Shown: positions 40,655 through 50,637, counted from the stretch's first letter. The stretch is DNA of 64,000 nucleotides from Bacillus sp. ZZV12-4809 (GCF_009849585.1 NZ_VCRN01000007.1:144030-208029), one strand, 5' to 3'. The notes: a model not told the origin generated them from the letters alone. Made by a program: numbers and translations.

Positions 40655-43165
40655 TTATTGCCGGTATACCGGAACATCAAAAAGCTGCGTGTATTGAGTT
40701 AAGTTACTGTACATTTGGGCCATTTTCTTTGTTTGTTTTGCAGCCCAGCCCACGTCTGATGCATATTGATGATTTGCATATCCTTTATCAACCATTCCAT
40801 TAGGATTCCACCGCATTTTATATAGTGTATCCTGACCAGAATGAATATAATTGACAGAGACAAATCTAGCGCCTCCTACAATTGCTTTCTCAACCGATGT
40901 CCAACCTTGTTCATAGGCAAATTGCGCACCTAATTTTTCAGGGTCCTGATCATATGCACCAATACCGTATACATTATATACAGTCACTCCATTAACAACC
41001 ATACCCTTAGCTAAGTTACTGGTTCCATTGCCTGTTTCCAATAATGAGTGGCTAATTAAGTATATTTCATTAATATTATATATCCTAGCAGCCTCTATAA
41101 ACGAGTTTGCTTTTCCGGCTAAAACCCCTTTTCCATTCAAAATTTTAGCATTTACTTCACTCTCGCTTGTACCTGCAGAGGATGATAAAATTAAAAACTG
41201 CAGATATTCATCGCTGGTAGGACTAAAGTTATTTGGATCTAAATAATATTGTACTTGTTCACGGGTAGCTGCATACCATTGAGTTTTTAGGTTTAGCAGG
41301 AACGACATTTCCGAACTCATTGCTAATCCAAAGTCTGGAGTATCAGTTAGTGGTGCAGCTTTCATTTGCATATCAACAGCTTGGCTTAATGTAATTCCAT
41401 AAGAAGAACTTTTCTGGGAACTAACATCCGATTTTTTTATATAACATGTTTGATTTTGGCCATTAACATTCACACTGGATCTATACCAATTTTTACTATA
41501 GTCATAGTACTTTAATACAAACCCCTTACTGAATGTTCTCAGTATCTTTGAGCTTGATGAAGGAAGCTGATATACATTAGTCGGAGACCCATGTGCTATT
41601 CCTTGAAGCGTTGAAGAAGAAGGACTAGCTTCCTCTATATCACTTTTATTTATATATACTGTATGAATCTTGCCATTTACATTAACGCTTGACCTATACC
41701 ATTCTGATGTAAATGTGTAATATAAAAGAATGGAACCCGGCTTATATGTTTTTATTACCTTTGCACCTCTTGAAGGAGAAGCGTAAACATTTGTAGGAGA
41801 CTTCCAAGCTATACCTTCTTGTTTTACAGGCTTATCAGTTACTTGGGCCACATCATCCAAATATATATATACAGTTTTATATTCACCATTAACATTGACA
41901 CCGGACCTATACCAATTTGATGTATAAGTATAATACAATAATTTGGAACCTGAATGAAATGTCTTTAAAACCTTTGAATTTTTTGTCGGGGATGCATACA
42001 TATTTGTAGGCTCACTTAATGCAACTCCCTCAAGTTTAACAGGTTCGGTTGTCGGATGTTCAATATCATTTTTGTTAATATATATAACCTGATTTTTCCC
42101 ATTTACATTTACAGTTGATTTATACCAATCAGATGTAAACGTATAATAAAGGAGGTAAGTTCCTGCCTCAAATTTTCTCAGTACTTGTGAATTTCTTGAA
42201 GGCAATGCATACATATTAGTAGGATTAACTAATGCAAAACCTTCCTCTTTAACAGGATTAGCAGTCACTTGCTCAACATCTTGCTTATTAATATAAATCG
42301 TTTGATTTTTCCCATCAACATTAACACTTGATCTATACCATTCAAGAGAATGATCATAGAACAATAATATTGAACCTTGATTAAATGTTCTTACTACTGC
42401 TGAATTCCTATCAGGGGAAGAATAGACATTAGTTGGTTGTTTCAATGCAATTCCTTCAAGCTTTACTTCGGCAACAGCTGCTTTAAATAATGTATTTTTG
42501 GAAGCAGTGACACTCTCTTTTTCATTCGAAGACTCTTTTTCTTCGGAAACAGTTTCTTGAACTTCCTCTATCGCTGGCTCTTCCTCTTGAACATCACTAA
42601 TTGCAGACTCTTCCTCTTGATCTTCTATTGCTGGAACTTCCTCTTCATTTTCTATTGAAGGTTCTTCTGCTTGATCGCCTGCTGTGCCAGATTCACCTGC
42701 TTGATCTTGGGAAGTATCCCCACTTTCGTCGATGCCACTTTGATTCTCATCAGTGGGTTCATTGAGATCAGCATTATCGTTATCCCCATCATTATTTTCT
42801 TTTTCTAAATTAAAATCTGGTATTAATTCTATAGCTTTATCTTCCGTAATCAGGAACTCATTTTCAATATATCCTATCCATATTTCTTCTTTTTCTGGAA
42901 TCTCATATTGAACATAAGAGAATTCGTCCTGTTGTTCTAAGACAAAGACTTCAATTCCACTTACAAGCTGAATTAGCTGTTTGCTTTCCTTATTCTTCTC
43001 TTCATACAAAACTACATTACCATCTGCTTCAGGATTATAAACTATAAGACTCTCTATAGCAGAAGACTGCTCTGGACCTTCCTCTGCATATACTGATATA
43101 GATGTTACTGGTAAAATTAAGCATACAATCAGAATATAAGAGATAAATTTTCTAAGGCTGTTCAT
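40655..43165 (-). CDS. Secreted N-acetylglucosaminidase with five SH3-like repeats (LytD-like autolysin)
   Basis: An 836-aa exported cell-wall hydrolase. A signal peptide (about 1-27, hydrophobic core ILIVCLILPV, cleavage after VYA) is followed by an SH3-like segment (about 35-115), an acidic linker of repeated Glu-rich units (about 120-220), five SH3-like repeats of about 71 aa (about 236-588, each with PTNVY...SP and WYRSSVNVNGK), and a GH73 glucosaminidase domain (about 600-836). The catalytic Glu lies in SHSLLETGNGTSNLAKG. It cleaves the GlcNAc-MurNAc bond in peptidoglycan and the repeats anchor it to the wall. ATG start behind AGGAGGA. No sigma-D site was seen upstream, unlike lytD of B. 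subtilis. Confidence 0.93.
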   Translation of the reverse strand: MNSLRKFISYILIVCLILPVTSISVYAEEGPEQSSAIESLIVYNPEADGNVVLYEEKNKESKQLIQLVSGIEVFVLEQQDEFSYVQYEIPEKEEIWIGYIENEFLITEDKAIELIPDFNLEKENNDGDNDNADLNEPTDENQSGIDESGDTSQDQAGESGTAGDQAEEPSIENEEEVPAIEDQEEESAISDVQEEEPAIEEVQETVSEEKESSNEKESVTASKNTLFKAAVAEVKLEGIALKQPTNVYSSPDRNSAVVRTFNQGSILLFYDHSLEWYRSSVNVDGKNQTIYINKQDVEQVTANPVKEEGFALVNPTNMYALPSRNSQVLRKFEAGTYLLYYTFTSDWYKSTVNVNGKNQVIYINKNDIEHPTTEPVKLEGVALSEPTNMYASPTKNSKVLKTFHSGSKLLYYTYTSNWYRSGVNVNGEYKTVYIYLDDVAQVTDKPVKQEGIAWKSPTNVYASPSRGAKVIKTYKPGSILLYYTFTSEWYRSSVNVNGKIHTVYINKSDIEEASPSSSTLQGIAHGSPTNVYQLPSSSSKILRTFSKGFVLKYYDYSKNWYRSSVNVNGQNQTCYIKKSDVSSQKSSSYGITLSQAVDMQMKAAPLTDTPDFGLAMSSEMSFLLNLKTQWYAATREQVQYYLDPNNFSPTSDEYLQFLILSSSAGTSESEVNAKILNGKGVLAGKANSFIEAARIYNINEIYLISHSLLETGNGTSNLAKGMVVNGVTVYNVYGIGAYDQDPEKLGAQFAYEQGWTSVEKAIVGGARFVSVNYIHSGQDTLYKMRWNPNGMVDKGYANHQYASDVGWAAKQTKKMAQMYSNLTQYTQLFDVPVYRQ

Positions 43166-43526
43166 GATTCCTCCTCTTGAATATAAATATTTCTGTAAGC
43201 CTCCTTCAACCAGTTTATATGAGTTTACACATAAATTAGTATTTTACCTATTTATCTTGTAATTTACTGATTGTAAATTTCTAATATAAGAGATTGAAAG
43301 GAGCCTATTCCTATATTAACAAATTAATGAATATTATTTCTATATTTTTTCATATTTCTAGTATTTTTTACAATAAAATATCATTTTTGACATCAGTTTC
43401 ACTTTAAGGCCCTGGGAAATATGGACTGCTGCTCCAACAACATGACGCTTTGCATTGAGGTTTGAAGAGTATAATCCTATAGCTTTTAAACTTATATCCA
43501 TTAACTTCTTTCCGGTATTAAATAAG
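43166..43526. other. Intergenic region galE / glucosaminidase
   Basis: About 360 nt without a convincing gene. A 72-codon frame on the minus strand (43358-43576) contains the galE terminator, has no ribosome site and is dismissed. The part next to the glucosaminidase start is AT-rich and should hold its promoter, but no good match was found. Confidence 0.4.
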
Positions 43527-43569
43527 ACAAAAAAATGGTCACTCTCAAATAATAATCGAGAGTGACCAT
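43527..43569 (-). terminator. Terminator of galE
   Basis: A perfect 12-bp stem (43535-43546 with 43558-43569) on the minus strand, 14 nt after the galE stop, followed by TTTTTTTGTC. Confidence 0.92.
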
Positions 43570-43582
43570 ATTTCAATTTTTC

Positions 43583-44587
43583 TTATTCCTCATTGTCATC
43601 ACTTTTATAACCATTTGGATTATTTACATACCAATTCCATGCGTCTCTTACAATTTGATCCAACTCTCCAAATTGAGGAGTCCACCCTAACTTATCTTTC
43701 GCCTTTTCTGATGAGGCGATTAATATTGCCGGATCACCGGCCCTTTTGGCTGCTATTTCTGCCGGTATTGCATGACCGGTCACATTACGACAAACATCGA
43801 TTACTTCCTTAACGCTAAATCCATTTCCATTTCCCAAATTATATGAATCACTATTTCCATTATTTCTTAGGTCTTCAAGCGCCAACACATGTGCTTGAAT
43901 CAAATCATTAACATGTACATAATCCCGGATACAAGTACCGTCTTTAGTTGGATAATCGTCACCAAAGATCATAACCTTTTCCCGCTTCCCCAGAGCAACT
44001 TGTAAAATTATTGGAATTAGATGCGTTTCAGGGTCATGATCCTCACCAGCTCTTCCTTTCCGATCCGCTCCTGCAACATTAAAGTAACGAAGTATCTTAT
44101 AAGAAAGATTGTATGCTTGCGAATACCACTTCAGCATCTTTTCTATTACTAGCTTTGTCTCTCCATATGGATTGGTAGGACTTTGAATATTTTCCTCTGT
44201 AATAGGAATATTATCAGGCTCGCCAAAGGTTGCTGCAGTTGAAGAAAATACAATTTTATCGACCTTATGCTTAAGCATGGCTTGAAGAAGGCTCATAGCT
44301 CCTCCTACATTATTGCTATAATATTGCAGAGGATCTTGCACACTAATACCTACCAATGAATCAGCAGCAAAATGCATAACTGCTTCAATATTTTCTTTTT
44401 GGAATACTCCGTCTAAAAAAGAAATATCACTTAGGTTTCCATTATATAACCTAGCACCTTTTGGAATAGATTGAATATGCCCGGTTTGCATATTATCAAT
44501 TACTACGACATCTTCCTGTCTATCTAAAAGCTCTAATACAGCATGAGACCCAATATAACCTGCTCCACCAGTTACTAATATAGCCAA
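43583..44587 (-). CDS. galE: UDP-glucose 4-epimerase GalE
   Basis: Interconverts UDP-glucose and UDP-galactose (or the N-acetyl forms) with bound NAD. The 334-aa SDR has GGAGYIGSHAV at the N-terminus (NAD binding), a catalytic SSTAATFG Ser-Thr region with YGETK (Tyr-x-x-x-Lys at about 148-152), and YFNVAGAD. Two galE-type chemistries are possible and the sequence does not separate them with certainty. It follows the GT2-TagF gene by 4 nt, so it supplies a sugar nucleotide to that transferase. TTG start. Confidence 0.96.
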   Translation of the reverse strand: MAILVTGGAGYIGSHAVLELLDRQEDVVVIDNMQTGHIQSIPKGARLYNGNLSDISFLDGVFQKENIEAVMHFAADSLVGISVQDPLQYYSNNVGGAMSLLQAMLKHKVDKIVFSSTAATFGEPDNIPITEENIQSPTNPYGETKLVIEKMLKWYSQAYNLSYKILRYFNVAGADRKGRAGEDHDPETHLIPIILQVALGKREKVMIFGDDYPTKDGTCIRDYVHVNDLIQAHVLALEDLRNNGNSDSYNLGNGNGFSVKEVIDVCRNVTGHAIPAEIAAKRAGDPAILIASSEKAKDKLGWTPQFGELDQIVRDAWNWYVNNPNGYKSDDNEE

Positions 44588-44591
44588 GCTA

Positions 44592-47282
44592 TCATCCCCT
44601 TTTTCCAGAACCTCTATTTATTTTTAATATTTCATCATATACTCTCTTGCAATTATTGTCATCCGTATAAGGATAAAACTCATCCACTCTCTCTTGAAAT
44701 TGTGGCTCCATCTTGCAGTCTTGTTCCATATAATTGATGATTTTTTCAGCTACTTTTTTATTATCGTTAAACACCTGTCCAAATCCCATTTTTTCATAAT
44801 CAAAATATCCTTCAGCCAGATGATTTGATTGAAAATGATAATAAATAACAGGTTTTTTTAGATAAGCAAAATCAAAAGCAACGGATGAATAATCTGTAAC
44901 AAGTATACTCGATTGATTAAAATTCTCTCTGTAACTGCTTTCTATATCTGCTATTTCGATGGAAGGATCAATATCATAATCTTTTAATTGCTGCCTTATA
45001 TTAGGATGAGGGAAAAAGACAATCTGATAACCCTTTTCTTTTGCAGCTTGAATTAACTTATTATCATTTAACAATTTATTAAAAGCCTTAAAATATAGCG
45101 ATTCTTTAAAATTTGGGTTATACTCCCTTTTCCCTGTTATAGGGTTAATTTTGGAAACAAGCTCAGCACGCCATGTTGGCATGATCAATATACGCTTTTT
45201 ATCGTCATCCTTCAGTTTATCAAATCTTGGAAATCCAGATAATAGAACTTCTTTCTCTTCATAATCATAATTTCCATTTAATATAGAATCATACTCCTTA
45301 TTAGCTGCGGTAATAAAGAGCCTAATGTTCTTTTTATATTTATTCAGCCAGCTTGAAATATCATCTTTTGTAACTCCATGCTGTAAAAAGATAAAATCAT
45401 AATCCAACAAATCTTTATAGTATTTCTTCATTTTCCCAAATGGGTTTAATATAAATTCATCTGCATGGGAGGAAATAAGCTTATCAGCAAGTAAAATATA
45501 CATCTTATGCTTCCATGAACCATAGGGGATTACCTTCCCTATTTCCCGGATTCGTCCAAAGTCTTCACTATCCCTATTAATGACAAAATATTTTTTAACT
45601 CCATCATTTTGTTTGTTAGCATACTCGAATAAAACCTCAGCATTATCGTCAGCTTTATTTACTCGATCCATGAATAGCCAGATAGGTTTTCGCCTAAATA
45701 ACTTCTGCAAAAAATAGTTCAACCGAACCAGTATTGCTTTCTTAGAACCTATTTTGCCCATTCTTAATAGATCTTTAAGAACTGCACGCTCATGTTTGAA
45801 GTGATTCTTTATATGATATCTTTTTATAACAATGGCCATTTTGTTTTTATTGTAGTTAACCAGGTAGCCATCTTTATTGTAGTAAGATTCACTTTTATCT
45901 GTTATATAGCTTTTTGCAGCAAAAATTGCACTTAGCTGAACTTTACTTTGATTAATGAAGGCATAAAATGTGATTTCTGTTAGATCAGTCAGACCGCTCA
46001 GCGGGATATTGAATTTAAAGCCTATAGCTTCCTTAATTGTCTTACCAAAAACATTTATATTTTTATAGAATCGTTTGATTTTTTGCGCTTCCACCTTCTT
46101 ATTATTAAAAAAGGCAACAAGTTTTGTCTGGTCATTTTCGAATAAGGATGTAAAATGACCTTCTATAGCTAATTCACCATTTTCAATAGTCATTAATTCA
46201 ACTGCAAGCTTGTGTGAATCCATTACATCCATTACTTTATCTCTATGGAGCATTACAGCATTTGTTGAAGAAAAGTGCTCTTGATAAAAATCTTTAGATT
46301 CTTGATTATACTTGATTCTTAATAAATAATTTTTTCTAAATAAGTTCAAATGTTTTTGTTCAAAGATTATATCGTCAGCGATATACCCCAATAGTTCCCT
46401 AAGCTTTGATAAGAAATCAGAGGTTTCTTCATCTGTCATTGTTAGTATCAAGTTATTGTTATTCAATCTCCATTGGAGGTCGTACATGATCATATATTGT
46501 ATATACCTTGGGACAAACCCTAATTTCTCAATTGCTACATTAATAAGGCTGAAAGAAAAGTTTTGTAAGCTGTGTAAATAATAATCCTTATCTCCTAGTG
46601 CCTGTTGTGTAGCCGAGGTTTGTATACTTCTTTTACGATATCGATATTTTGCCTTTTTTACTATGCCATATTCGCATTTATTTAATATAATTCGATTTAA
46701 AAAATCAGCATCTTCACCAAACTTTAATGCTTCACTGAAGCGCAGGTTGCCTATGGCTTCTTTTCTCACAAAAGAACTTGAAGCAGACATTTGAATAGCG
46801 CGATGCTCCTTAAGAATATTTATAATACGATTAGAAGTATACTTATAATTTAATAAGTGTTTTCCTTTCGCTTGATCAAACCAAAAAATCGGAATAGAAA
46901 CAACATCAATTTTTTCCCCTTCGGTCTCAAAAAAACCAAAAACATTTTCTAACGTTTTTAAAGACAGCTTATCATCAGGATCCAAAAAATTAATGTATTT
47001 TCCAGTTGCAACATCGAGTCCTGCATTTCTAGCACTGCTAACTCCGCCATTTTCCTTATCAATAAAAACTATATTATTGGGGTAATTTTCTTTATATCGC
47101 TTACATATTTCCCCACTGCCGTCCAAACTGCCATCATTAATTAAAATGAGCTGAATATGCTTTTTAAAGCCTATTGATTGATTAATAAGACTTTCAATTG
47201 CTTCTTCTAAATAATCTTCAACATTATATACAGCCATTATGATTGAAAAAGAAAAACTTCCGGTATTGATTTCTGTAGTCAA
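44592..47282 (-). CDS. GT2 glycosyltransferase fused to a TagF-like glycerophosphotransferase (896 aa)
   Basis: A long two-domain enzyme. Residues 8-about 240 form a GT2 domain (FSIIMAVYNVEDYLEEAIES, LINDGSLDGS, LDPDD as DxD). About 350-470 is a beta linker. About 520-896 is a glycerophosphotransferase domain with FLQHGVTKDDISSWLNK in place of the usual QTWHGTPLKK, MPTWRAELV, FFPHP and ILVTDYSSVAFDFAYL. The altered first motif keeps the His and suggests a different acceptor or polyol phosphate. TTG start behind GGGGGG. It is the middle gene of the series MBOAT, DHHW, this gene, galE. It resembles polymerases for sugar-containing teichoic acids such as GgaB, which is a suggestion only. Confidence 0.9.
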   Translation of the reverse strand: MTTEINTGSFSFSIIMAVYNVEDYLEEAIESLINQSIGFKKHIQLILINDGSLDGSGEICKRYKENYPNNIVFIDKENGGVSSARNAGLDVATGKYINFLDPDDKLSLKTLENVFGFFETEGEKIDVVSIPIFWFDQAKGKHLLNYKYTSNRIINILKEHRAIQMSASSSFVRKEAIGNLRFSEALKFGEDADFLNRIILNKCEYGIVKKAKYRYRKRSIQTSATQQALGDKDYYLHSLQNFSFSLINVAIEKLGFVPRYIQYMIMYDLQWRLNNNNLILTMTDEETSDFLSKLRELLGYIADDIIFEQKHLNLFRKNYLLRIKYNQESKDFYQEHFSSTNAVMLHRDKVMDVMDSHKLAVELMTIENGELAIEGHFTSLFENDQTKLVAFFNNKKVEAQKIKRFYKNINVFGKTIKEAIGFKFNIPLSGLTDLTEITFYAFINQSKVQLSAIFAAKSYITDKSESYYNKDGYLVNYNKNKMAIVIKRYHIKNHFKHERAVLKDLLRMGKIGSKKAILVRLNYFLQKLFRRKPIWLFMDRVNKADDNAEVLFEYANKQNDGVKKYFVINRDSEDFGRIREIGKVIPYGSWKHKMYILLADKLISSHADEFILNPFGKMKKYYKDLLDYDFIFLQHGVTKDDISSWLNKYKKNIRLFITAANKEYDSILNGNYDYEEKEVLLSGFPRFDKLKDDDKKRILIMPTWRAELVSKINPITGKREYNPNFKESLYFKAFNKLLNDNKLIQAAKEKGYQIVFFPHPNIRQQLKDYDIDPSIEIADIESSYRENFNQSSILVTDYSSVAFDFAYLKKPVIYYHFQSNHLAEGYFDYEKMGFGQVFNDNKKVAEKIINYMEQDCKMEPQFQERVDEFYPYTDDNNCKRVYDEILKINRGSGKRG

Positions 47283-47340
47283 GTAAATCCCCCCGATTAT
47301 TTCGAATTGATGCTAATGCCATATAACGCTAGAGAAATTA

Positions 47341-48543
47341 TTATTGATTTTCTCCTTGTCCTGGGTTTTCAAAGTTAGTTAGCGACGGGGTTACATATAT
47401 AGAGTTCACATTATTTAGCAAGATTATATGATCAATATTATGATTATCGACATATTCCTCAATTGGTATTCCTTTATAATGCCGTAAATCCATTACATGT
47501 GTTTCTTTATAATGTGGTGCAAGAAATTGGATAAAAGCATTTGCATAGGAATCCTTAATGACTAAAACGTTCTCTTTATTACTCCCACGCAAATTATCTA
47601 TAGTTAATAGTGCGTAATCCCCACCTAAATAGGCTTGATATCTATTTGTATATAAATCATCTCTCTTTAAAAAATCCATAAAATATAACCCTTCTTGTTT
47701 TCTGTCTCCCCACTTCATTTCAAATTTTTGATCACTATCTTTCAAAGTTGCAACTACAATTTTGTCTGATTTCTCAGCATTGGCACTTGTCGTTTTTCTT
47801 GCATCAGAGCCATAGAAGGGCTTCCCCATTGAATCCCATTTATAACTTTTATAATCAAGGACTTCTTCATCCAAGTCCTCATGTTCAACGATATAAGACA
47901 TAACATTCTGATAGGCATAGAAGGCTGCTTTTGCCTGCCAATGATGATCAGTATAAAAAAACATATTTTCTTCATTCATATGTTTGTTTAATATATCTCG
48001 AGAATCGATAGGATTTGTTATATCATCCAATTCTTTATATAAAAGATCCATGTTCTCTTGTCCAAAGCTTGGAAAATAGTTAGGGAATTTATTCTGCATC
48101 ATGGTTGATTTGTTTGGCATTAAGGCAGTATATACATTTACATTCCTTTCACCCATCAATTTAGAAAAATTATTAATACGTTCCGCAACAACTTTTGCTT
48201 CCTTTGAGTCCTGTTCAGCAACTGCTGACAGTAAATATCCATCATCCGCAATGTAGACATCATCATTAACATCCTGCCTAAGGATATTCCTATTTAACAT
48301 TGCGTTAGCTTCAATGAAAAAGCCTCGCTCTGGAAATTGATCATTAAAGTAATTTTCAAACCGCTTAGAGTAATCACCTGAAAGAAACTTATCTAAACTC
48401 AAATCTGGACGTTGCTCGAGTTTCCTGTTTTCCAAAATTGATTGCTTCTCGTCTGGAGTCAATACATGAAATGCACCCAACCCAAAAATAGTAAGAAGAA
48501 ATATCGAAGTTATAAATAAGCTTTGAAATTTCACTTTTTTCAT
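47341..48543 (-). CDS. DHHW-motif SGNH-like acyltransferase partner (AlgJ/AlgX-like)
   Basis: A 400-aa membrane-anchored extracellular protein. It has an N-terminal helix (about 8-27) and an SGNH-hydrolase-like domain with the eponymous DHHW motif (FFYTDHHWQAKAA, about 195-207). A Ser in VLVIKDSYANAFIQFLAPHY (about 325-345) is the likely nucleophile. Such proteins pair with MBOAT enzymes to move acyl groups onto extracellular polysaccharides. The gene lies 15 nt after the MBOAT gene on the same strand, supporting that role. The polymer acylated is not shown by sequence; teichoic acid is likely from context. Confidence 0.88.
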   Translation of the reverse strand: MKKVKFQSLFITSIFLLTIFGLGAFHVLTPDEKQSILENRKLEQRPDLSLDKFLSGDYSKRFENYFNDQFPERGFFIEANAMLNRNILRQDVNDDVYIADDGYLLSAVAEQDSKEAKVVAERINNFSKLMGERNVNVYTALMPNKSTMMQNKFPNYFPSFGQENMDLLYKELDDITNPIDSRDILNKHMNEENMFFYTDHHWQAKAAFYAYQNVMSYIVEHEDLDEEVLDYKSYKWDSMGKPFYGSDARKTTSANAEKSDKIVVATLKDSDQKFEMKWGDRKQEGLYFMDFLKRDDLYTNRYQAYLGGDYALLTIDNLRGSNKENVLVIKDSYANAFIQFLAPHYKETHVMDLRHYKGIPIEEYVDNHNIDHIILLNNVNSIYVTPSLTNFENPGQGENQ

Positions 48544-48558
48544 GATAGTCCTCCTTAA

Positions 48559-49983
48559 TTAAAAACGGAAATAAATAAACGGATTAAATGTTGTTGAAAC
48601 TACACTTACTATTGTAACTAAGAAAACCAGCACATACCCTGCTGAAACAATCAAGTCATAGCTTAAACGGGTATTTTCTTTCTTATTCATAACACTGTTT
48701 AAGGTTTTTCTTATTAAATCAAACACAGGCATTGATACAATAATGGCAATGGCAATTACAATGCCATTTTGTGTGAGATAAAAACTAGTCTCTGAATCCC
48801 AAAGCGGCATACCGTTAAGCCCAAACATTGCCTGTAAGTAATCAAAAGCATAACTGAAGGTCTCTGACCTAAAGAACACCCACCCGATTATCACGGCAAG
48901 CATGGTGTAAAAGTGCTGGATTACTTTAGGAACTGATTTAATAACTTTAAGGAGGAATGCTTTCTCTAACATAATTAGCACTCCATAATAGATCCCCCAT
49001 GCAATAAATGTCCATGCAGCACCATGCCAAATTCCAGTAGCCATCCAGACAATGAAAATATTTCGATATAGCTGAAAAGTAGTACCTCTATTCCCACCTA
49101 GCGGAATATATAAATAATCACGAAACCAGGAGGATAAAGACATATGCCACCTTCTCCAGAATTCAGTTACAGAGCGAGAAATATAAGGGTAGTTGAAGTT
49201 TTCAAGGAATTTAAATCCAAACATTCTCCCTAACCCTATAGCCATATCCGAGTAACCAGAGAAATCGAAGTAAATCTGTAATGTATATGCAATTATACCA
49301 ATCCAAGCCAAGCCTATTGACAGCTCATCAGCAGGCCTTGAAAATACTTGATCTGCGACCCAGCCGCAGTTATTTGCCAATAACATCTTTTTTGCCAAAC
49401 CAATGATAAAGCGTTTTGTACCAATGCCAAAATTTTGTAATGTCTCTTTTCTTTTATTAATTTGATCCGCCACAGTTTGATACCGTACTATGGGCCCAGC
49501 AATTAGCTGAGGAAATAAAGCAATATATAAAGCAATATTTAAAGGGTTTTTTTGGACTTTTCCATCCTTACGATATACATCAATAACATAACTTAATCCT
49601 TGGAAAGTAAAAAAGGATATTCCTAATGGCAGTGCGATTTCAGGAATTACAAATGAAGCATTAAAAAGGCCATTTACGTTCTCAACAGCAAAATTTGCAT
49701 ACTTGAAAATGCCTAGAATCAAAAGGTTAACTGCAATGGTTATACCCAATATCCATTTAACAAGCAAATGTTTTTCTCTATTTGAATCTATCAGGAGAGC
49801 AAAAATATAATTAACAGCAATCGATAATAACATGATTAAGACAAAAACAGGTTCTCCCCAAGCATAAAAAAACAAGCTTGCCCCTAGAAGCAAAGTATTC
49901 CTTAAAAATTTCGGAGAGATAAAATACAGTATTAAGGTTAGAGGTAAAAATAGAAATAAAAATACTGTTGAACTAAATACCAC
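48559..49983 (-). CDS. MBOAT family O-acyltransferase (AlgI/DltB/PatA-like)
   Basis: A 474-aa membrane protein with about 11-12 helices. The MBOAT core is visible in LGISFFTFQGLSYVIDVYRK, PQLIAGPIVRYQ, the invariant NYPYISRSVTEFWRRWHMSLSS and the catalytic His of ATGIWHGAAWTF (about 320). MBOAT proteins of this type pass acyl groups (usually acetyl) across the membrane for polysaccharide O-acylation. Paired with the DHHW gene immediately downstream. GTG start (49981-49983) with TTGGAGG-like site upstream. Confidence 0.93.
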   Translation of the reverse strand: MVFSSTVFLFLFLPLTLILYFISPKFLRNTLLLGASLFFYAWGEPVFVLIMLLSIAVNYIFALLIDSNREKHLLVKWILGITIAVNLLILGIFKYANFAVENVNGLFNASFVIPEIALPLGISFFTFQGLSYVIDVYRKDGKVQKNPLNIALYIALFPQLIAGPIVRYQTVADQINKRKETLQNFGIGTKRFIIGLAKKMLLANNCGWVADQVFSRPADELSIGLAWIGIIAYTLQIYFDFSGYSDMAIGLGRMFGFKFLENFNYPYISRSVTEFWRRWHMSLSSWFRDYLYIPLGGNRGTTFQLYRNIFIVWMATGIWHGAAWTFIAWGIYYGVLIMLEKAFLLKVIKSVPKVIQHFYTMLAVIIGWVFFRSETFSYAFDYLQAMFGLNGMPLWDSETSFYLTQNGIVIAIAIIVSMPVFDLIRKTLNSVMNKKENTRLSYDLIVSAGYVLVFLVTIVSVVSTTFNPFIYFRF

Positions 49984-50180
49984 GGTCCCTTTCCTCCAAT
50001 AAAGTTTAATTATTTCTTAAATAAATATCACATCAAAGAATTATAACATATATTCATTTTTTTGCTGAATGAAATAGAGATAATTGTCGAAAATTGCCTT
50101 TTAAAAATTAGTTTTTTCTAAAATATTGCAGAAAATCCCTTAAGGATAATTTGTTTAAATTATTCATCGAAGTCTACACA

Positions 50181-50228
50181 AAAAAGACAGCTGCCAGGCA
50201 AGGGTTCTTGACTGGCAGCTGTCTTTTT
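50181..50228. terminator. Strong bidirectional terminator between the 125-aa gene and the MBOAT operon
   Basis: Arms 50181-50197 and 50212-50228 are a perfect 17-bp inverted repeat with A- and T-tracts on both flanks, so it can stop transcription in either direction. It lies after the 125-aa gene on the minus strand. Confidence 0.93.
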
Positions 50229-50259
50229 TATGCTTTTATAAATAATTTATTTCATGCTT

Positions 50260-50637
50260 TTAAGAATTGCTTTTATTTTTCTCTTTAATTAATACATCAA
50301 TAAAGTCTTTAATCTCTTCTATTTTTTTATTAGTAACATTCACAATTTCATTAGATTTTGCGTTTAGCTCATTTTGGTAATCTGTGTTTAATTTTTCTTG
50401 AAGGTATTTATTTGTTTCGCTTCTTAATCTTTCGATTTCTGTACTCGTTAAGTTTTCAACATCATGTTTAATTTTTTCATCCTTACCTTCAAAATATTGG
50501 TTTATATCTTTGCTATACTCTAATTTTGCAGCTTCAGCAGCATCATTAATATGATAAACTAAGGCGCCAGCTGCTCCGCTGAAGGTGATTATCAGCAGTA
50601 TAATCAAGACAGATACTTTGTTCTTTAGCTTGGCCAT
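50260..50637 (-). CDS. Membrane-anchored coiled-coil protein, 125 aa, unknown
   Basis: The N-terminus (about 8-28, hydrophobic with Gly/Ala) is a signal-anchor or uncleaved helix, and the remaining about 95 residues are charged, helical and probably coiled coil (repeated Glu/Lys/Leu/Ile spacing), facing outside. No enzymatic motif. I do not recognise a family. ATG start behind AAGGAGGAATATAA. It is a single gene with a strong terminator behind it, next to wall-polymer genes, so a wall-associated structural role is possible but unproven. Confidence 0.75.
   Translation of the reverse strand: MAKLKNKVSVLIILLIITFSGAAGALVYHINDAAEAAKLEYSKDINQYFEGKDEKIKHDVENLTSTEIERLRSETNKYLQEKLNTDYQNELNAKSNEIVNVTNKKIEEIKDFIDVLIKEKNKSNS

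Noticed and set aside
43358..43576. 72-aa minus-strand frame downstream of galE
   Set aside because: It contains the galE terminator hairpin near its start and has no ribosome site.
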